The notes beneath the pieces are model-generated. The model saw only the letters and a list, made by a program, of their open reading frames with translations. It was not told the DNA's origin and ran no database searches. This document shows positions 1-7,022 of a stretch of 33,076 nt of DNA, piece by piece. The stretch covers positions 1 to 33,076 of the IMG/VR virus record IMGVR_UViG_3300023119_000075; one strand, 5' to 3'. How positions within the stretch are numbered: the first letter of the stretch is position 1; each line of letters opens with the position of its first letter. This DNA comes from a virus. A program made the position numbers and the translations under genes.

Positions 1-363
1 ACCGAATTTTACTGCAAATACAAAGAACAAACAGAATGGTGGGACAGCGGCGATCTTGTTGAATTTAACAGTGCAGATGAATTTAGATTGTCTGGAAGAA
101 GATACAATGCATTTAAAATGGAAAATTGCGGCGACAGGGTATATCCAGAACAAATTGAAAAAGTTGCTATTGAAAATGGTGCAAGTTTAGCACTATGTAG
201 GAAAGTTGCTCATGAATGTGTTGTGTATTACACTGGAGATTTAGATGTTGAAAACTTTACCAAACAACATAAATGTGCATATGAAATTAAACCCATCAAA
301 GTAAATGAAATTAAAGTAGATGACAATCTACGTAAAATTTCTAGGAATCAAGAATTTGTATAG
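1..363 (+). CDS. ANL-superfamily AMP-forming ligase, C-terminal part (5' end outside window)
   Basis: The frame is open from base 1 to a TAG at 361-363, so this is the last 120 residues of a longer gene. The visible part resembles the C-terminal lid of acyl-CoA synthetases, acyl-AMP ligases and adenylation domains. It has WWDSGDLVEF (compare W-x-TGDL), then SGRRYNAFKMENCGDRVYPEQIE, which follows the A8 hinge pattern GR-x(4)-K-x-x-G-x-RV-x-P-x-x-IE. Near the end, LRKISR may hold the A10 lysine that usually follows a Gly in GK-x-x-R; here that Gly is Arg. Such enzymes activate a carboxylate as an adenylate and transfer it to CoA, a carrier protein or an amine. The substrate cannot be told because the N-terminal domain is missing. 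A TTG at 88 gives a shorter frame but would cut through the A8 region, so it is not the start. The 3' end overlaps the next gene by 44 bases. Confidence 0.68.
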   Translation, partial: TEFYCKYKEQTEWWDSGDLVEFNSADEFRLSGRRYNAFKMENCGDRVYPEQIEKVAIENGASLALCRKVAHECVVYYTGDLDVENFTKQHKCAYEIKPIKVNEIKVDDNLRKISRNQEFV

Positions 364-949
364 ATTTGAAGCGTACGACGGATCACAAGATCTAACACAA
401 TGGTTTGAAGATGCAGAAAAGCATGGATACTACAATAATAGTAGTAAAGAAATGCTTATTGATTATATTGCAAAATACGAAGATGCAACTCTATTTTTAC
501 TTTACTACAACGATAAAATTGTAGGTAACAGTGTAGTGCATAGTTTAAAAAGCCTAGGTATACTAGGAAAAAATGCCTATCGTATTGGTGCTAGAACTTG
601 CTTAGTTAGAGACCATATTGACGGTAATAGAGTTTATGCTCCTAGATCGTGGGGACCAATAAATCATCATACGCTACAAATGTTATTTCCAATTTGCATT
701 GAACATGTTGGTAGAGATAAACCAGTTTATATCAGTACGCACGAAGGCGGTGTAGGCAGTCAAAACCGTGTTCATAGAGTTTGGACTAAGCGTTTTACTA
801 ATCAACTCGGTGTAACAAAAGATCCAATTGAACTAGAATACAAAGGCACATTTCAAACATTTTATCGTATCGACGTTGATCGCTTGTACGAATTGTTAAA
901 AGATGCAAGATGGCCTGAAGCAGAACAAGCTGTTCCGCTTTTTAGTTAA
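320..949 (+). CDS. Conserved protein, possibly GNAT-like acyltransferase
   Basis: A 209-residue protein of mixed alpha/beta type with no signal peptide or membrane segment. The central part (residues about 55-110) has the strand pattern of a GNAT core: ATLFLLYYNDKIVGNSVVH, then AYRIGARTCLVRDHIDG. A helix and strand follow, with MLFPICIEHVGRDKPVYIST. No clear acetyl-CoA loop (Q/R-x-x-G-x-G/A) is visible, so the family call is tentative. The ATG at 320 lies inside the preceding ligase gene and has no good ribosome site. A TTG at 356 with AGGA nine bases upstream is a serious alternative start. The tight overlap with an adenylating enzyme suggests the two act together, for example ligase making an acyl donor and this protein transferring it; that is inference. 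The stop codon TAA (947-949) overlaps the stop of the opposing radical SAM gene. Confidence 0.55.
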   Translation: MTIYVKFLGIKNLYRFEAYDGSQDLTQWFEDAEKHGYYNNSSKEMLIDYIAKYEDATLFLLYYNDKIVGNSVVHSLKSLGILGKNAYRIGARTCLVRDHIDGNRVYAPRSWGPINHHTLQMLFPICIEHVGRDKPVYISTHEGGVGSQNRVHRVWTKRFTNQLGVTKDPIELEYKGTFQTFYRIDVDRLYELLKDARWPEAEQAVPLFS

Positions 950-2319
950 ACATACTTTTTACAAAGTTCAAAAAAATCTGACATTTCAGGAAACGCTGCG
1001 GTAAAATCATTTCCGCGGCGTTTGTCTTGTTCTGTAAAGAAGTTATGAAAATCTCTACGTCCTTGAATAATTTTATCCAATGGATATTCTGTAGTTTCCA
1101 TGTAGTCTACAACTCTACGAAACTTTTCATACTCAATAGTACTAAAGGCATCTTTACGATTATCATCTACGTTCTCTTTTATAAATTGTAAATGATCATA
1201 CATATAACTCATATAATTTTTTGGCAGTATGTTGATATCGTATTGCAATGGCTCTTTTAAATGTGGTGTATCAAAACCCAAACGCTGCCATCTGTGTGTT
1301 TCAACATCGTTGTACTTAGCACGCCATTCTAATATTTTTTCTAATAGTGTGCGGAATGTTGTTACACTGAATATGTTAAACGTAATCATCAACACCATAG
1401 GTGCTTCACAGTTACGCATAAAGTAATCCAAGTTGCGTTCAAAAACTTCGATGTCTAATCCGTCACGTATGTATTCTGCACGTTTGCCCCAAGTGTCAAT
1501 ACTTGTAAACATTTTAAAACGTTTTATTTTATTGTCTGTTAGTAAGTCATTTACACGGTTAGTAAATTTTTCTAGTTGCTTTGGTTTACCGCCTAAGTTG
1601 CTGTTACAGTTTAGTTCTAGCTCTGGTTTAGGATCTGCGTCTAACATATCAAACAGTTTGTATGTGCTTTGTTGTATTGTTGGCTCGCCTCCTGTAATAC
1701 GTAGTATGTGTAGCTCTTTACTAAGCTCAGGCCACCACCGCCAAAATGCATCTAAATATGGATTATTTTCTTCTTCAAATATTTGAAACCAGTCAATATC
1801 ACATCGGTGATTTTTTACGTTTGTGTACGGACCGTGCTGTTTGATTTCTTGATAGTATCTGCTGCTGGCTTTGGGATGACAGTATCCGCAACGGAAATTA
1901 CATTCGTTGCCAAACGATACTTCCAAGTATTCAGGATTTACATCAAACTCTGCACCACCTTCTTTTACAGCATTTAGTCTATGCTTGAAAAAAATAGTTT
2001 GATTACGTTGTTTGCGATCACTAACATAATCTTTACCCATTGCTTCAATTTTCCAGCAATAGTTGCAACCACTAGGCTGTTCACCACGCATCATAGCAGC
2101 ACGTTCTTGTTTCTTTTGCGCTGTATTGTGTATTGCACTTGGATTTTCTAATAATGGTGCTGTGTCAATCTTATGAGGAGCGGGGTGATAACAACTGTGT
2201 GTTTCTCCTGTTTGAAAATATATATTTGCGTGATACCACTTTGCAAAACAAAACGTAGGAGATATTTCCTGCGTAATAGCATCAATACGCTTGATTTCTT
2301 CGCTTTCGCTACGCTCCAT
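946..2319 (-). CDS. Radical SAM enzyme with N-terminal twitch-like cysteine domain
   Basis: A 457-residue radical SAM protein. The [4Fe-4S]-AdoMet site is C140-x3-C144-x2-C147 (in ECNFRCGYCHPK), followed by the GGEP motif at residues 210-213 in LRITGGEPT and a later strand LELNCNSN. Before the barrel, residues about 20-92 carry C24, C43 and C85-x-x-C88, in the context CFAKWYH, THSCYHP and GCNYCW. This looks like a SPASM/twitch-type auxiliary iron-sulfur domain placed at the N-terminus rather than the usual C-terminus. Such enzymes modify peptides or other substrates by radical chemistry; the substrate here is unknown. It is the last gene of the - strand cassette. Its ATG shares one base with the stop of the upstream glycosyltransferase (TAATG), so translation is probably coupled, and only a weak AGAGAA precedes the start. 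No precursor-peptide gene was recognised beside it. Confidence 0.85.
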   Translation of the reverse strand: MERSESEEIKRIDAITQEISPTFCFAKWYHANIYFQTGETHSCYHPAPHKIDTAPLLENPSAIHNTAQKKQERAAMMRGEQPSGCNYCWKIEAMGKDYVSDRKQRNQTIFFKHRLNAVKEGGAEFDVNPEYLEVSFGNECNFRCGYCHPKASSRYYQEIKQHGPYTNVKNHRCDIDWFQIFEEENNPYLDAFWRWWPELSKELHILRITGGEPTIQQSTYKLFDMLDADPKPELELNCNSNLGGKPKQLEKFTNRVNDLLTDNKIKRFKMFTSIDTWGKRAEYIRDGLDIEVFERNLDYFMRNCEAPMVLMITFNIFSVTTFRTLLEKILEWRAKYNDVETHRWQRLGFDTPHLKEPLQYDINILPKNYMSYMYDHLQFIKENVDDNRKDAFSTIEYEKFRRVVDYMETTEYPLDKIIQGRRDFHNFFTEQDKRRGNDFTAAFPEMSDFFELCKKYV

Positions 2320-3236
2320 TAATTTTCTCTATCTAAAAATTTTGTACTGTTGTCTCTTACAGGATTTTGATATACACTTTTAAAGAATGCACTTTGTTGT
2401 GCATTTAAACATTCTTCAGCGATTGGAATGTCTAATTCGTGAATTAGTTTTGCACCAAGATCTTCGGTTTGCTCTTCCATATCAGAAATGTCTTTGGTAC
2501 TCCAATAATTGTTCAAATAATCAAAGTCACGTACATTTATATAATCCCAGTCTGTACACATGGTCTTGTATAGACCTTCTCTTGCACCATGTATCGCCCA
2601 ACGTCCGTTTTCAACATCAGCACCTACCATTAACCAAATATAAAGTCTGTGCAAGTTTTTCCAATGGTTACGTTTAAAGCCTTCATAGTCAGGCCGTACA
2701 CCTTGATCTAATGCCATTTTAACACCTTCACGGAAACCAGCACGCCAGGCTTGCTGTGGTGTTGCATTGTTGTGTATGGTACTAAATGTACCATTCATTT
2801 GTATGTACTGAGTATCCCAACAAAAGTCTACTTGTGCATGTGGATTGTCTGCAGGTGCATTTTCATGTGTACGCATATTTAGAACATGCTGTTTAGGCCA
2901 ACACTTTAATCCACCGTTGCCGTAACTAAGTCCATTGATAATATTTTTTGCTGTCCAGCTAATAACTTTGTTAGTCAAATCTGTGTCTTCATCAAAATCA
3001 ATAGATTGATTTAAAAAGTCATCATTTATAATATTGTCAGCATCAACAGTAATAAATCTGTCTGTTGTAGATTTTTCTGCTGCTGCTTTGTGCGCACTAT
3101 CGCTGCCTTTTACCCCACTAACGTGTTCAGCCCAAGGGCATTTGCTAACTAAATCAGCATAATTTTTTTCTGCATTTGGTTCATCGTAACTTAGATAGAT
3201 AATGTCATAGTCAACGACTCTAAATGTATTACTCAT
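2319..3236 (-). CDS. GT-A-fold glycosyltransferase (GT2-like)
   Basis: A 305-residue protein. The N-terminal half has the look of a nucleotide-sugar binding GT-A domain: first strand DIIYLSYDEPN (residues 11-21), a helix, a strand ending VSGVKG, helix HKAAAEKS, then RFITVDADNII with D65-A-D67 as the probable metal-binding DxD. The C-terminal half is rich in Trp, Tyr and His (NHWKNLHRLYIWLMVG, WDYINVRDFDYLNNYWS) and matches no domain I can name. It has no membrane segment, so it is likely cytoplasmic. A good GAGG site lies six bases before the ATG, inside the end of the upstream gene (8-base overlap). The stop overlaps the radical SAM start. It probably transfers a sugar to a phage protein or a cell-envelope acceptor; donor and acceptor are unknown. 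Confidence 0.68.
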   Translation of the reverse strand: MSNTFRVVDYDIIYLSYDEPNAEKNYADLVSKCPWAEHVSGVKGSDSAHKAAAEKSTTDRFITVDADNIINDDFLNQSIDFDEDTDLTNKVISWTAKNIINGLSYGNGGLKCWPKQHVLNMRTHENAPADNPHAQVDFCWDTQYIQMNGTFSTIHNNATPQQAWRAGFREGVKMALDQGVRPDYEGFKRNHWKNLHRLYIWLMVGADVENGRWAIHGAREGLYKTMCTDWDYINVRDFDYLNNYWSTKDISDMEEQTEDLGAKLIHELDIPIAEECLNAQQSAFFKSVYQNPVRDNSTKFLDREN

Positions 3237-3777
3237 TTACTACCTCAAAAAAGTAACTGTCAAATCTACGTGTAGTATACACTGAAATTTCATCATCGTC
3301 AAATTCAAAATTGTCTGTAAAAGGTAATTGCATAGTTTCATCAAAGTTTAGTAGTTTGTACAGTACGTTTGGATCACTTTGTTTAGTTACACTAAAATAA
3401 TAATTACTCATATCAATTGTTATTTTTTGATCATTTATTTGTTTTTCAAACGTTTTATCAATAGACAGTTGCCATTGTCTTTTTAAATTATTTTTTGTAA
3501 TTACTATTTGTTTTTCTTCCGGCACAGTTGTAGGAATCTCATATAAAAATGCCCACATGAGTTTGTCATCGTTAAGTTGTTTTTGGCTTTTGATGTTATA
3601 TTTTTTTTCTATAAAATCAAACTCAACTTTGTGTTCTAATAAACTACACTTTCCTGTGATAAAATCTTCTACCTCAGTAAAATCTACTTCTAAGTTTTGA
3701 AACCTATCATCTGGTTTATTTGTAATTTTGTAAATAGATCCGTCTTCTTCAAAGCACACATAACGTTTTATCTGCAT
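3229..3777 (-). CDS. Hypothetical protein in glycosyltransferase cassette
   Basis: A 182-residue acidic protein that I do not recognise. It starts MQIKRYVCFEEDGSIYKITN, a pattern of short beta strands, and has a charged middle part and a C-terminal stretch FEFDDDEISVYTTRRFD. No catalytic motif, cysteine pair, signal peptide or membrane segment is visible. It lies between two glycosyltransferase genes, one base after one and overlapping the next by 8 bases, with AGGA seven bases before the ATG. It is therefore a real, co-translated cassette member. The strand-rich start and the lack of enzyme motifs would suit a binding, scaffold or fibre-associated role, but that is only a guess. The DNA is very AT-rich (about 25 percent GC in a hand-counted line). 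Confidence 0.8.
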   Translation of the reverse strand: MQIKRYVCFEEDGSIYKITNKPDDRFQNLEVDFTEVEDFITGKCSLLEHKVEFDFIEKKYNIKSQKQLNDDKLMWAFLYEIPTTVPEEKQIVITKNNLKRQWQLSIDKTFEKQINDQKITIDMSNYYFSVTKQSDPNVLYKLLNFDETMQLPFTDNFEFDDDEISVYTTRRFDSYFFEVVNE

Positions 3778-3778
3778 A

Positions 3779-4627
3779 TTATATTCCTAAATATGTTTCA
3801 TATTTTTTTACAATATTACTTGTAACAAAATCTTTTTCTGTATAATGAAAAATACCAGTTTGTTGATAATTGCCAATCTTTAATTTTAGTTCATTATCTA
3901 AATAAACACCTACTCTGTCTTGCCATCTATAACTAAAATTATCTATCCAATTTTGCACTTTTGGTTTCATGTGTACAAAACTTGGATATCTAGTTTTTTC
4001 GTTTGTAATTAAATGTTGATTATCCATTATTAAACTTGCTATTGCTGCTGTTATATCCATACTAGGATGCGGTAGGTGTTTTAATGAATTGTTGACCTGC
4101 ATATAAAATTGTTGCCAATTATTGGTAATTAGTTCTAACCAATTATTAAACTCGTGTGCTGTGTCACTCTTTTTAAAGTAATGAAATCCGTTGTATAAAT
4201 TAGGCAAATTAAAATTATAAAATATTTTTCTGTAATGAGAATCTTTTGGAATTTGTTCCCCTCTATATGTAGTAACAGTACTTGTATAAAATAGATCATA
4301 ATTTTGTAAAAAATCAAACCACAAGGACAAATCATCCAATACAAGCATATCAGTGTCTATAACAGCCGTTTCAGTATAGGGAATCGCATGATAAATTTTC
4401 CAACGGTTACTAACTTTCCAATTTTCATTTTCGGCATGATCTCCCCACGGAATATCTACAATGTCATCAAAAACTTGTTTATACTTTGTAGGAACTGGAT
4501 CATTTGTAATTAAACAAATTTTGCTGTTTTTGTTTGTAGCTTTGATACTCATAGCTGCAAGATATGCTTGACGCACGTAGTCAAAATCACTGTTTTGTGC
4601 CAACATTGTAAAATTATTTGTTTTCAA
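3779..4627 (-). CDS. GT8-like glycosyltransferase, second of a tandem pair
   Basis: A 282-residue GT-A-type glycosyltransferase. It has an N-terminal strand NFTMLAQNSDFDYVRQAYLA, strand ICLITND, and D91-T-D93 in ETAVIDTDMLVLDD as the metal-binding DxD, followed by LYNGFHYFKK, which resembles the acceptor-side N-G-F/G stretch of GT8 proteins. The layout matches the neighbouring 277-residue protein (shared D-Y-V-R/K-Q-A motif and D-T-D), so the two are probably an old duplication. The chosen start is TTG at 4627: GGAG lies seven bases upstream and the first strand is kept whole. The ATG at 4606 has no ribosome site and would clip that strand. It overlaps the upstream gene by 14 bases. Substrate unknown; likely cytoplasmic. 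Confidence 0.8.
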   Translation of the reverse strand: MKTNNFTMLAQNSDFDYVRQAYLAAMSIKATNKNSKICLITNDPVPTKYKQVFDDIVDIPWGDHAENENWKVSNRWKIYHAIPYTETAVIDTDMLVLDDLSLWFDFLQNYDLFYTSTVTTYRGEQIPKDSHYRKIFYNFNLPNLYNGFHYFKKSDTAHEFNNWLELITNNWQQFYMQVNNSLKHLPHPSMDITAAIASLIMDNQHLITNEKTRYPSFVHMKPKVQNWIDNFSYRWQDRVGVYLDNELKLKIGNYQQTGIFHYTEKDFVTSNIVKKYETYLGI

Positions 4628-5447
4628 TAATTCTCTCCAAACTAAATTTGTTCATCACATGACAATTGCTGCCTTTTAATTTTACAGCAGTATATTCACC
4701 AAACCTATTTGTTTTCTGCACTAAAATTTTGATTTCGTCATCTACTATGTCAATTAATACATCTTTATCTATAGCATAAAACTTTTTACCAGGCAATGCA
4801 CCTGCAAATTCTCCAGCTTGATAGCCATTCATAATGTGTATTGCCATACTAAATGCAAAATCATTTCTAAACACTGTAGTCCTAAATTGATACATGCTTC
4901 GATAATGTAGATAGTTTTCATGTATGTGTTTAATTAAATCAAAAAATATTTTTGTATCTTGAGATTTTCTAAAAAAGAATACTGTTGCCCAGTAAAAATC
5001 AACACTAGTATCGCTTACCCTTTGGAATTCAGGAGTACCTGTATGTATTCCTATGTGTGTAGCATCTTTATAGATTAGAAAGTTTTTGTTTTGTATAAAA
5101 CAATTATTCAGTAAATTATTTGAAATAATAAAATCTGTGTCCATGACAATAGTTTGTTCATAGGGAGTTAAATCATATGCAAATGCTCTATCGTTATTAT
5201 AAAATTTAGTTATTTTATCATACATATCGCCGTCACAATGGCGCTTGGTGGTGCTTTTTGCCACTGATAATGTAGATGGAATAACTTGATCAAATACCTT
5301 TGATTGTTCTTTTGTTAATTTGTTACTTGTAACTAAACTAACAGGTAATTGTAAATACTTTTCAATCCGTTTTGCCAAATATACTGCTTGTTTTACATAA
5401 TCAATACTTCCATTGTTATTGGCAAATAACAATACACCTCTGCTCAT
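4614..5447 (-). CDS. GT8-like glycosyltransferase, first of a tandem pair
   Basis: A 277-residue GT-A-type glycosyltransferase. It has first strand GVLLFANN, then SIDYVKQAVYLAKRI, strand VSLVTSNK, and D103-T-D105 in QTIVMDTDFIIS as the probable metal and nucleotide-sugar site. Later strands include VDFYWATVFFFRKS and DFAFSMAIHIMNG, which occupy the acceptor region in this family. The final third (KFYAIDKDVLIDIVDDEIKI) is strand-rich. It is a paralogue of the downstream 282-residue enzyme. The ATG overlaps the upstream TGA (ATGA), with no strong ribosome site of its own, so it is probably translationally coupled to the 115-residue gene. The DNA is extremely AT-rich (line 4921 hand-counted at 10 G/C of 60). 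Confidence 0.8.
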   Translation of the reverse strand: MSRGVLLFANNNGSIDYVKQAVYLAKRIEKYLQLPVSLVTSNKLTKEQSKVFDQVIPSTLSVAKSTTKRHCDGDMYDKITKFYNNDRAFAYDLTPYEQTIVMDTDFIISNNLLNNCFIQNKNFLIYKDATHIGIHTGTPEFQRVSDTSVDFYWATVFFFRKSQDTKIFFDLIKHIHENYLHYRSMYQFRTTVFRNDFAFSMAIHIMNGYQAGEFAGALPGKKFYAIDKDVLIDIVDDEIKILVQKTNRFGEYTAVKLKGSNCHVMNKFSLERIIENK

Positions 5448-5791
5448 AAATTAACAACACTTTCTACAGTTCTGTTTTTCTTTAATTGATTGTATTCAAC
5501 AAGATAACTATTTGCTGCTTCAAAGTATTTGGTAACAATTTCACTTAAAAAATTGTTTAAATCATCTACTGCAATAGGCAAATCATTATCATCAATCAAG
5601 ATAGTTTCGTCTTGATTAAGACTAACTAAACTTTGACAAAAACTTACAAGTCCTTGTGTAACTGTAAATTGCCCACCATTGTAATAATATACAAGATTTT
5701 CTTGATATTGCTCTTTTAACAATCTTTTTTGATTGTTTAATGTAATCATATAATTGCTATGATCAAGTGCTTTCTGAAGACGTTCGTCCAT
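5444..5791 (-). CDS. Conserved small phage protein of unknown function, head of the cassette
   Basis: A 115-residue, mainly helical protein. It has a helix-like start (ERLQKALDHSNYMITLNNQK), a short central pair of strands (NLVYYYNGGQFTV), an acidic turn with ILIDDNDLPI, and a C-terminal helix YFEAANSYLVEYNQLKKNR. I recall close look-alikes in T4-like marine phages next to tail-fibre genes, but no function. It could be a small regulator, chaperone or structural accessory. It is the first gene after a consensus sigma70 promoter and has the strongest ribosome site in the window, AGGAGG at 5797-5802, five bases before ATG. It probably leads the transcript carrying the glycosyltransferases and radical SAM enzyme. 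Confidence 0.82.
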   Translation of the reverse strand: MDERLQKALDHSNYMITLNNQKRLLKEQYQENLVYYYNGGQFTVTQGLVSFCQSLVSLNQDETILIDDNDLPIAVDDLNNFLSEIVTKYFEAANSYLVEYNQLKKNRTVESVVNL

Positions 5792-5796
5792 GTATT

Positions 5797-5802
5797 CCTC
5801 CT
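5797..5802 (-). promoter_or_regulatory. Strong Shine-Dalgarno site (AGGAGG)
   Basis: On the - strand AGGAGG is followed by AATAC and the ATG at 5791. It is a near-perfect match to the anti-SD and is stronger than any other start in this window. It fixes the start of the 115-residue gene and suggests high initiation at the head of the accessory cassette. Confidence 0.8.
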
Positions 5803-5812
5803 ACATAACATT

Positions 5813-5841
5813 ATTATATAGTAGTTTTTTTCGATTGTCAA
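5813..5841 (-). promoter_or_regulatory. Consensus sigma70 promoter driving the accessory cassette
   Basis: On the - strand TTGACA (5836-5841) is followed by a 17-base spacer and TATAAT (5813-5818). Both hexamers match the bacterial sigma70 consensus exactly, with optimal spacing. The predicted start is near 5806, a few bases before the AGGAGG of the 115-residue gene. The -35 begins directly after the stop codon of the upstream structural gene (5842-5844), so the promoter fills the whole intergenic gap. It should be read by unmodified host polymerase, not only by the late phage system. Confidence 0.8.
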
Positions 5842-7005
5842 TTAAAAGTCGGAATTTTTTACACCAGTCGGAGTTTCTAAAACAATACCATTATAAGTAA
5901 CACCGTCATACACAAATGTACTGTTTGGTGTTTTTGTGTAAACTGTGCTTGTAATATTTGCTGTTACACTTTCATCAACTAAAGTACCTCTATCAGTTTC
6001 TCCAGGATATCCAGACTGACCACCTGTGCCTAAATCAGCATCATCAACTTCTATTCTAAATTGTAATTGTGTTGCAGTTGCAAATGCAGTATTTGTTCTT
6101 GCATATATCCTAAACACGTTGTCGTCGTATATAGTTGTACCCGTTGGATCTCCAATATTTGGATTACCTATGGTAGAACCACCAAACTTTTCAAATATTT
6201 TAGTCCATGTAGTACCGCTTCCAATAGTAGTATTACTAAAGCCAGTACCCGACCCTGGAGAAATAGCTTCGCATTCCCATGTGGTTTGATTTCTGCGTCT
6301 AAATCTTACTGTTCCAGCACCTGATAATGTTTGGGCCCAATCCCAATCCTTTGTGTTAGGAGTTCCTGTACTACCTCCTGATGCACTAGCTTGGAATAAT
6401 ATTTCACCGCCTGCTGCTAGATAGTAAATTAAGGCATTGTGACTGCCAAAATCTACAGTTACTTCGTGTCTAATTACTTTTACTGCATCGGAACTTCCGC
6501 CAAACTGTGTAGTTCTTGTACTACTGGTGCTTGTTCCTCCAGTAGTTTCAAGTGGCTCTAAACCTGTAAAACTGCTGCTAGGAAATTCTGTACTTGCATG
6601 ATTAAATGCTAATACTGTATCAGCTATTGTATCTAAATCTAATTTGTGTTGCCATTCGATTAAATCTCTATTAGGAATGTCAACATCATTTGGATATGTA
6701 GTTTTGCCTTGAAATTCAGTTGGAGATATGTCAGCAGCTAATGATCCATAACAATGATTATGTCCAGCTTGCAAATCTAGCCACAAATTAAAGTGTTGAT
6801 CTTCAGTAACAATATCACTTACACCAGGCGTATTTCCTCCAACAACAATATCACTTGTAAAATTTCTTCCGTAACCACCACTGGTTGTAAGAGGTGTTGT
6901 TAAACTGCCATACTCTACATACACCGAAACACTGCCTAATCTTCCAGCAACAAGTTCTCTAATTGCATTATAATGTGATGCTAATATCGGGGTATTTTGA
7001 GCCAT
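5842..7005 (-). CDS. Phage virion structural protein, tail-fibre-associated paralogue 2
   Basis: A 387-residue Gly/Thr/Ser-rich protein without catalytic motifs or membrane segments. The N-terminus (PILASHYNAIRELVAGRLG) is helical. A second helical piece lies near residues 115-135 (LIEWQHKLDLDTIADTV). The remainder is beta-rich, with VTVDFGSHNALIYYLAAGGEI, and a C-terminal part FRIEVDDADLGTGGQSGYPG. The same elements occur in the same order in the upstream 300-residue protein, so the two are full-length tandem paralogues. Related sequences are familiar to me from marine myovirus tails and fibres; the exact role is unknown. It has its own sigma70-like promoter, and AAGGAA lies five bases before the ATG. 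The middle is expanded relative to its paralogue by a Ser/Thr/Gly-rich stretch (about residues 140-170). Confidence 0.8.
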   Translation of the reverse strand: MAQNTPILASHYNAIRELVAGRLGSVSVYVEYGSLTTPLTTSGGYGRNFTSDIVVGGNTPGVSDIVTEDQHFNLWLDLQAGHNHCYGSLAADISPTEFQGKTTYPNDVDIPNRDLIEWQHKLDLDTIADTVLAFNHASTEFPSSSFTGLEPLETTGGTSTSSTRTTQFGGSSDAVKVIRHEVTVDFGSHNALIYYLAAGGEILFQASASGGSTGTPNTKDWDWAQTLSGAGTVRFRRRNQTTWECEAISPGSGTGFSNTTIGSGTTWTKIFEKFGGSTIGNPNIGDPTGTTIYDDNVFRIYARTNTAFATATQLQFRIEVDDADLGTGGQSGYPGETDRGTLVDESVTANITSTVYTKTPNSTFVYDGVTYNGIVLETPTGVKNSDF

Positions 7006-7022
7006 TTACATTCCTTTTAAAT

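Noticed and set aside
1229-1977. Open frames on the + strand opposite the radical SAM gene
   Set aside because: They are Ser/Cys-rich, lack ribosome sites and lie fully antisense to a gene with strong motifs.
4606-4627. ATG at 4606 as start of the 282-residue glycosyltransferase
   Set aside because: It has no ribosome site and would cut into the first strand. TTG at 4627 has GGAG seven bases upstream.
5792-5841. Intrinsic terminator after the 387-residue gene
   Set aside because: The A-rich run has no GC-rich hairpin before it on the - strand; the gap is better explained by the promoter.
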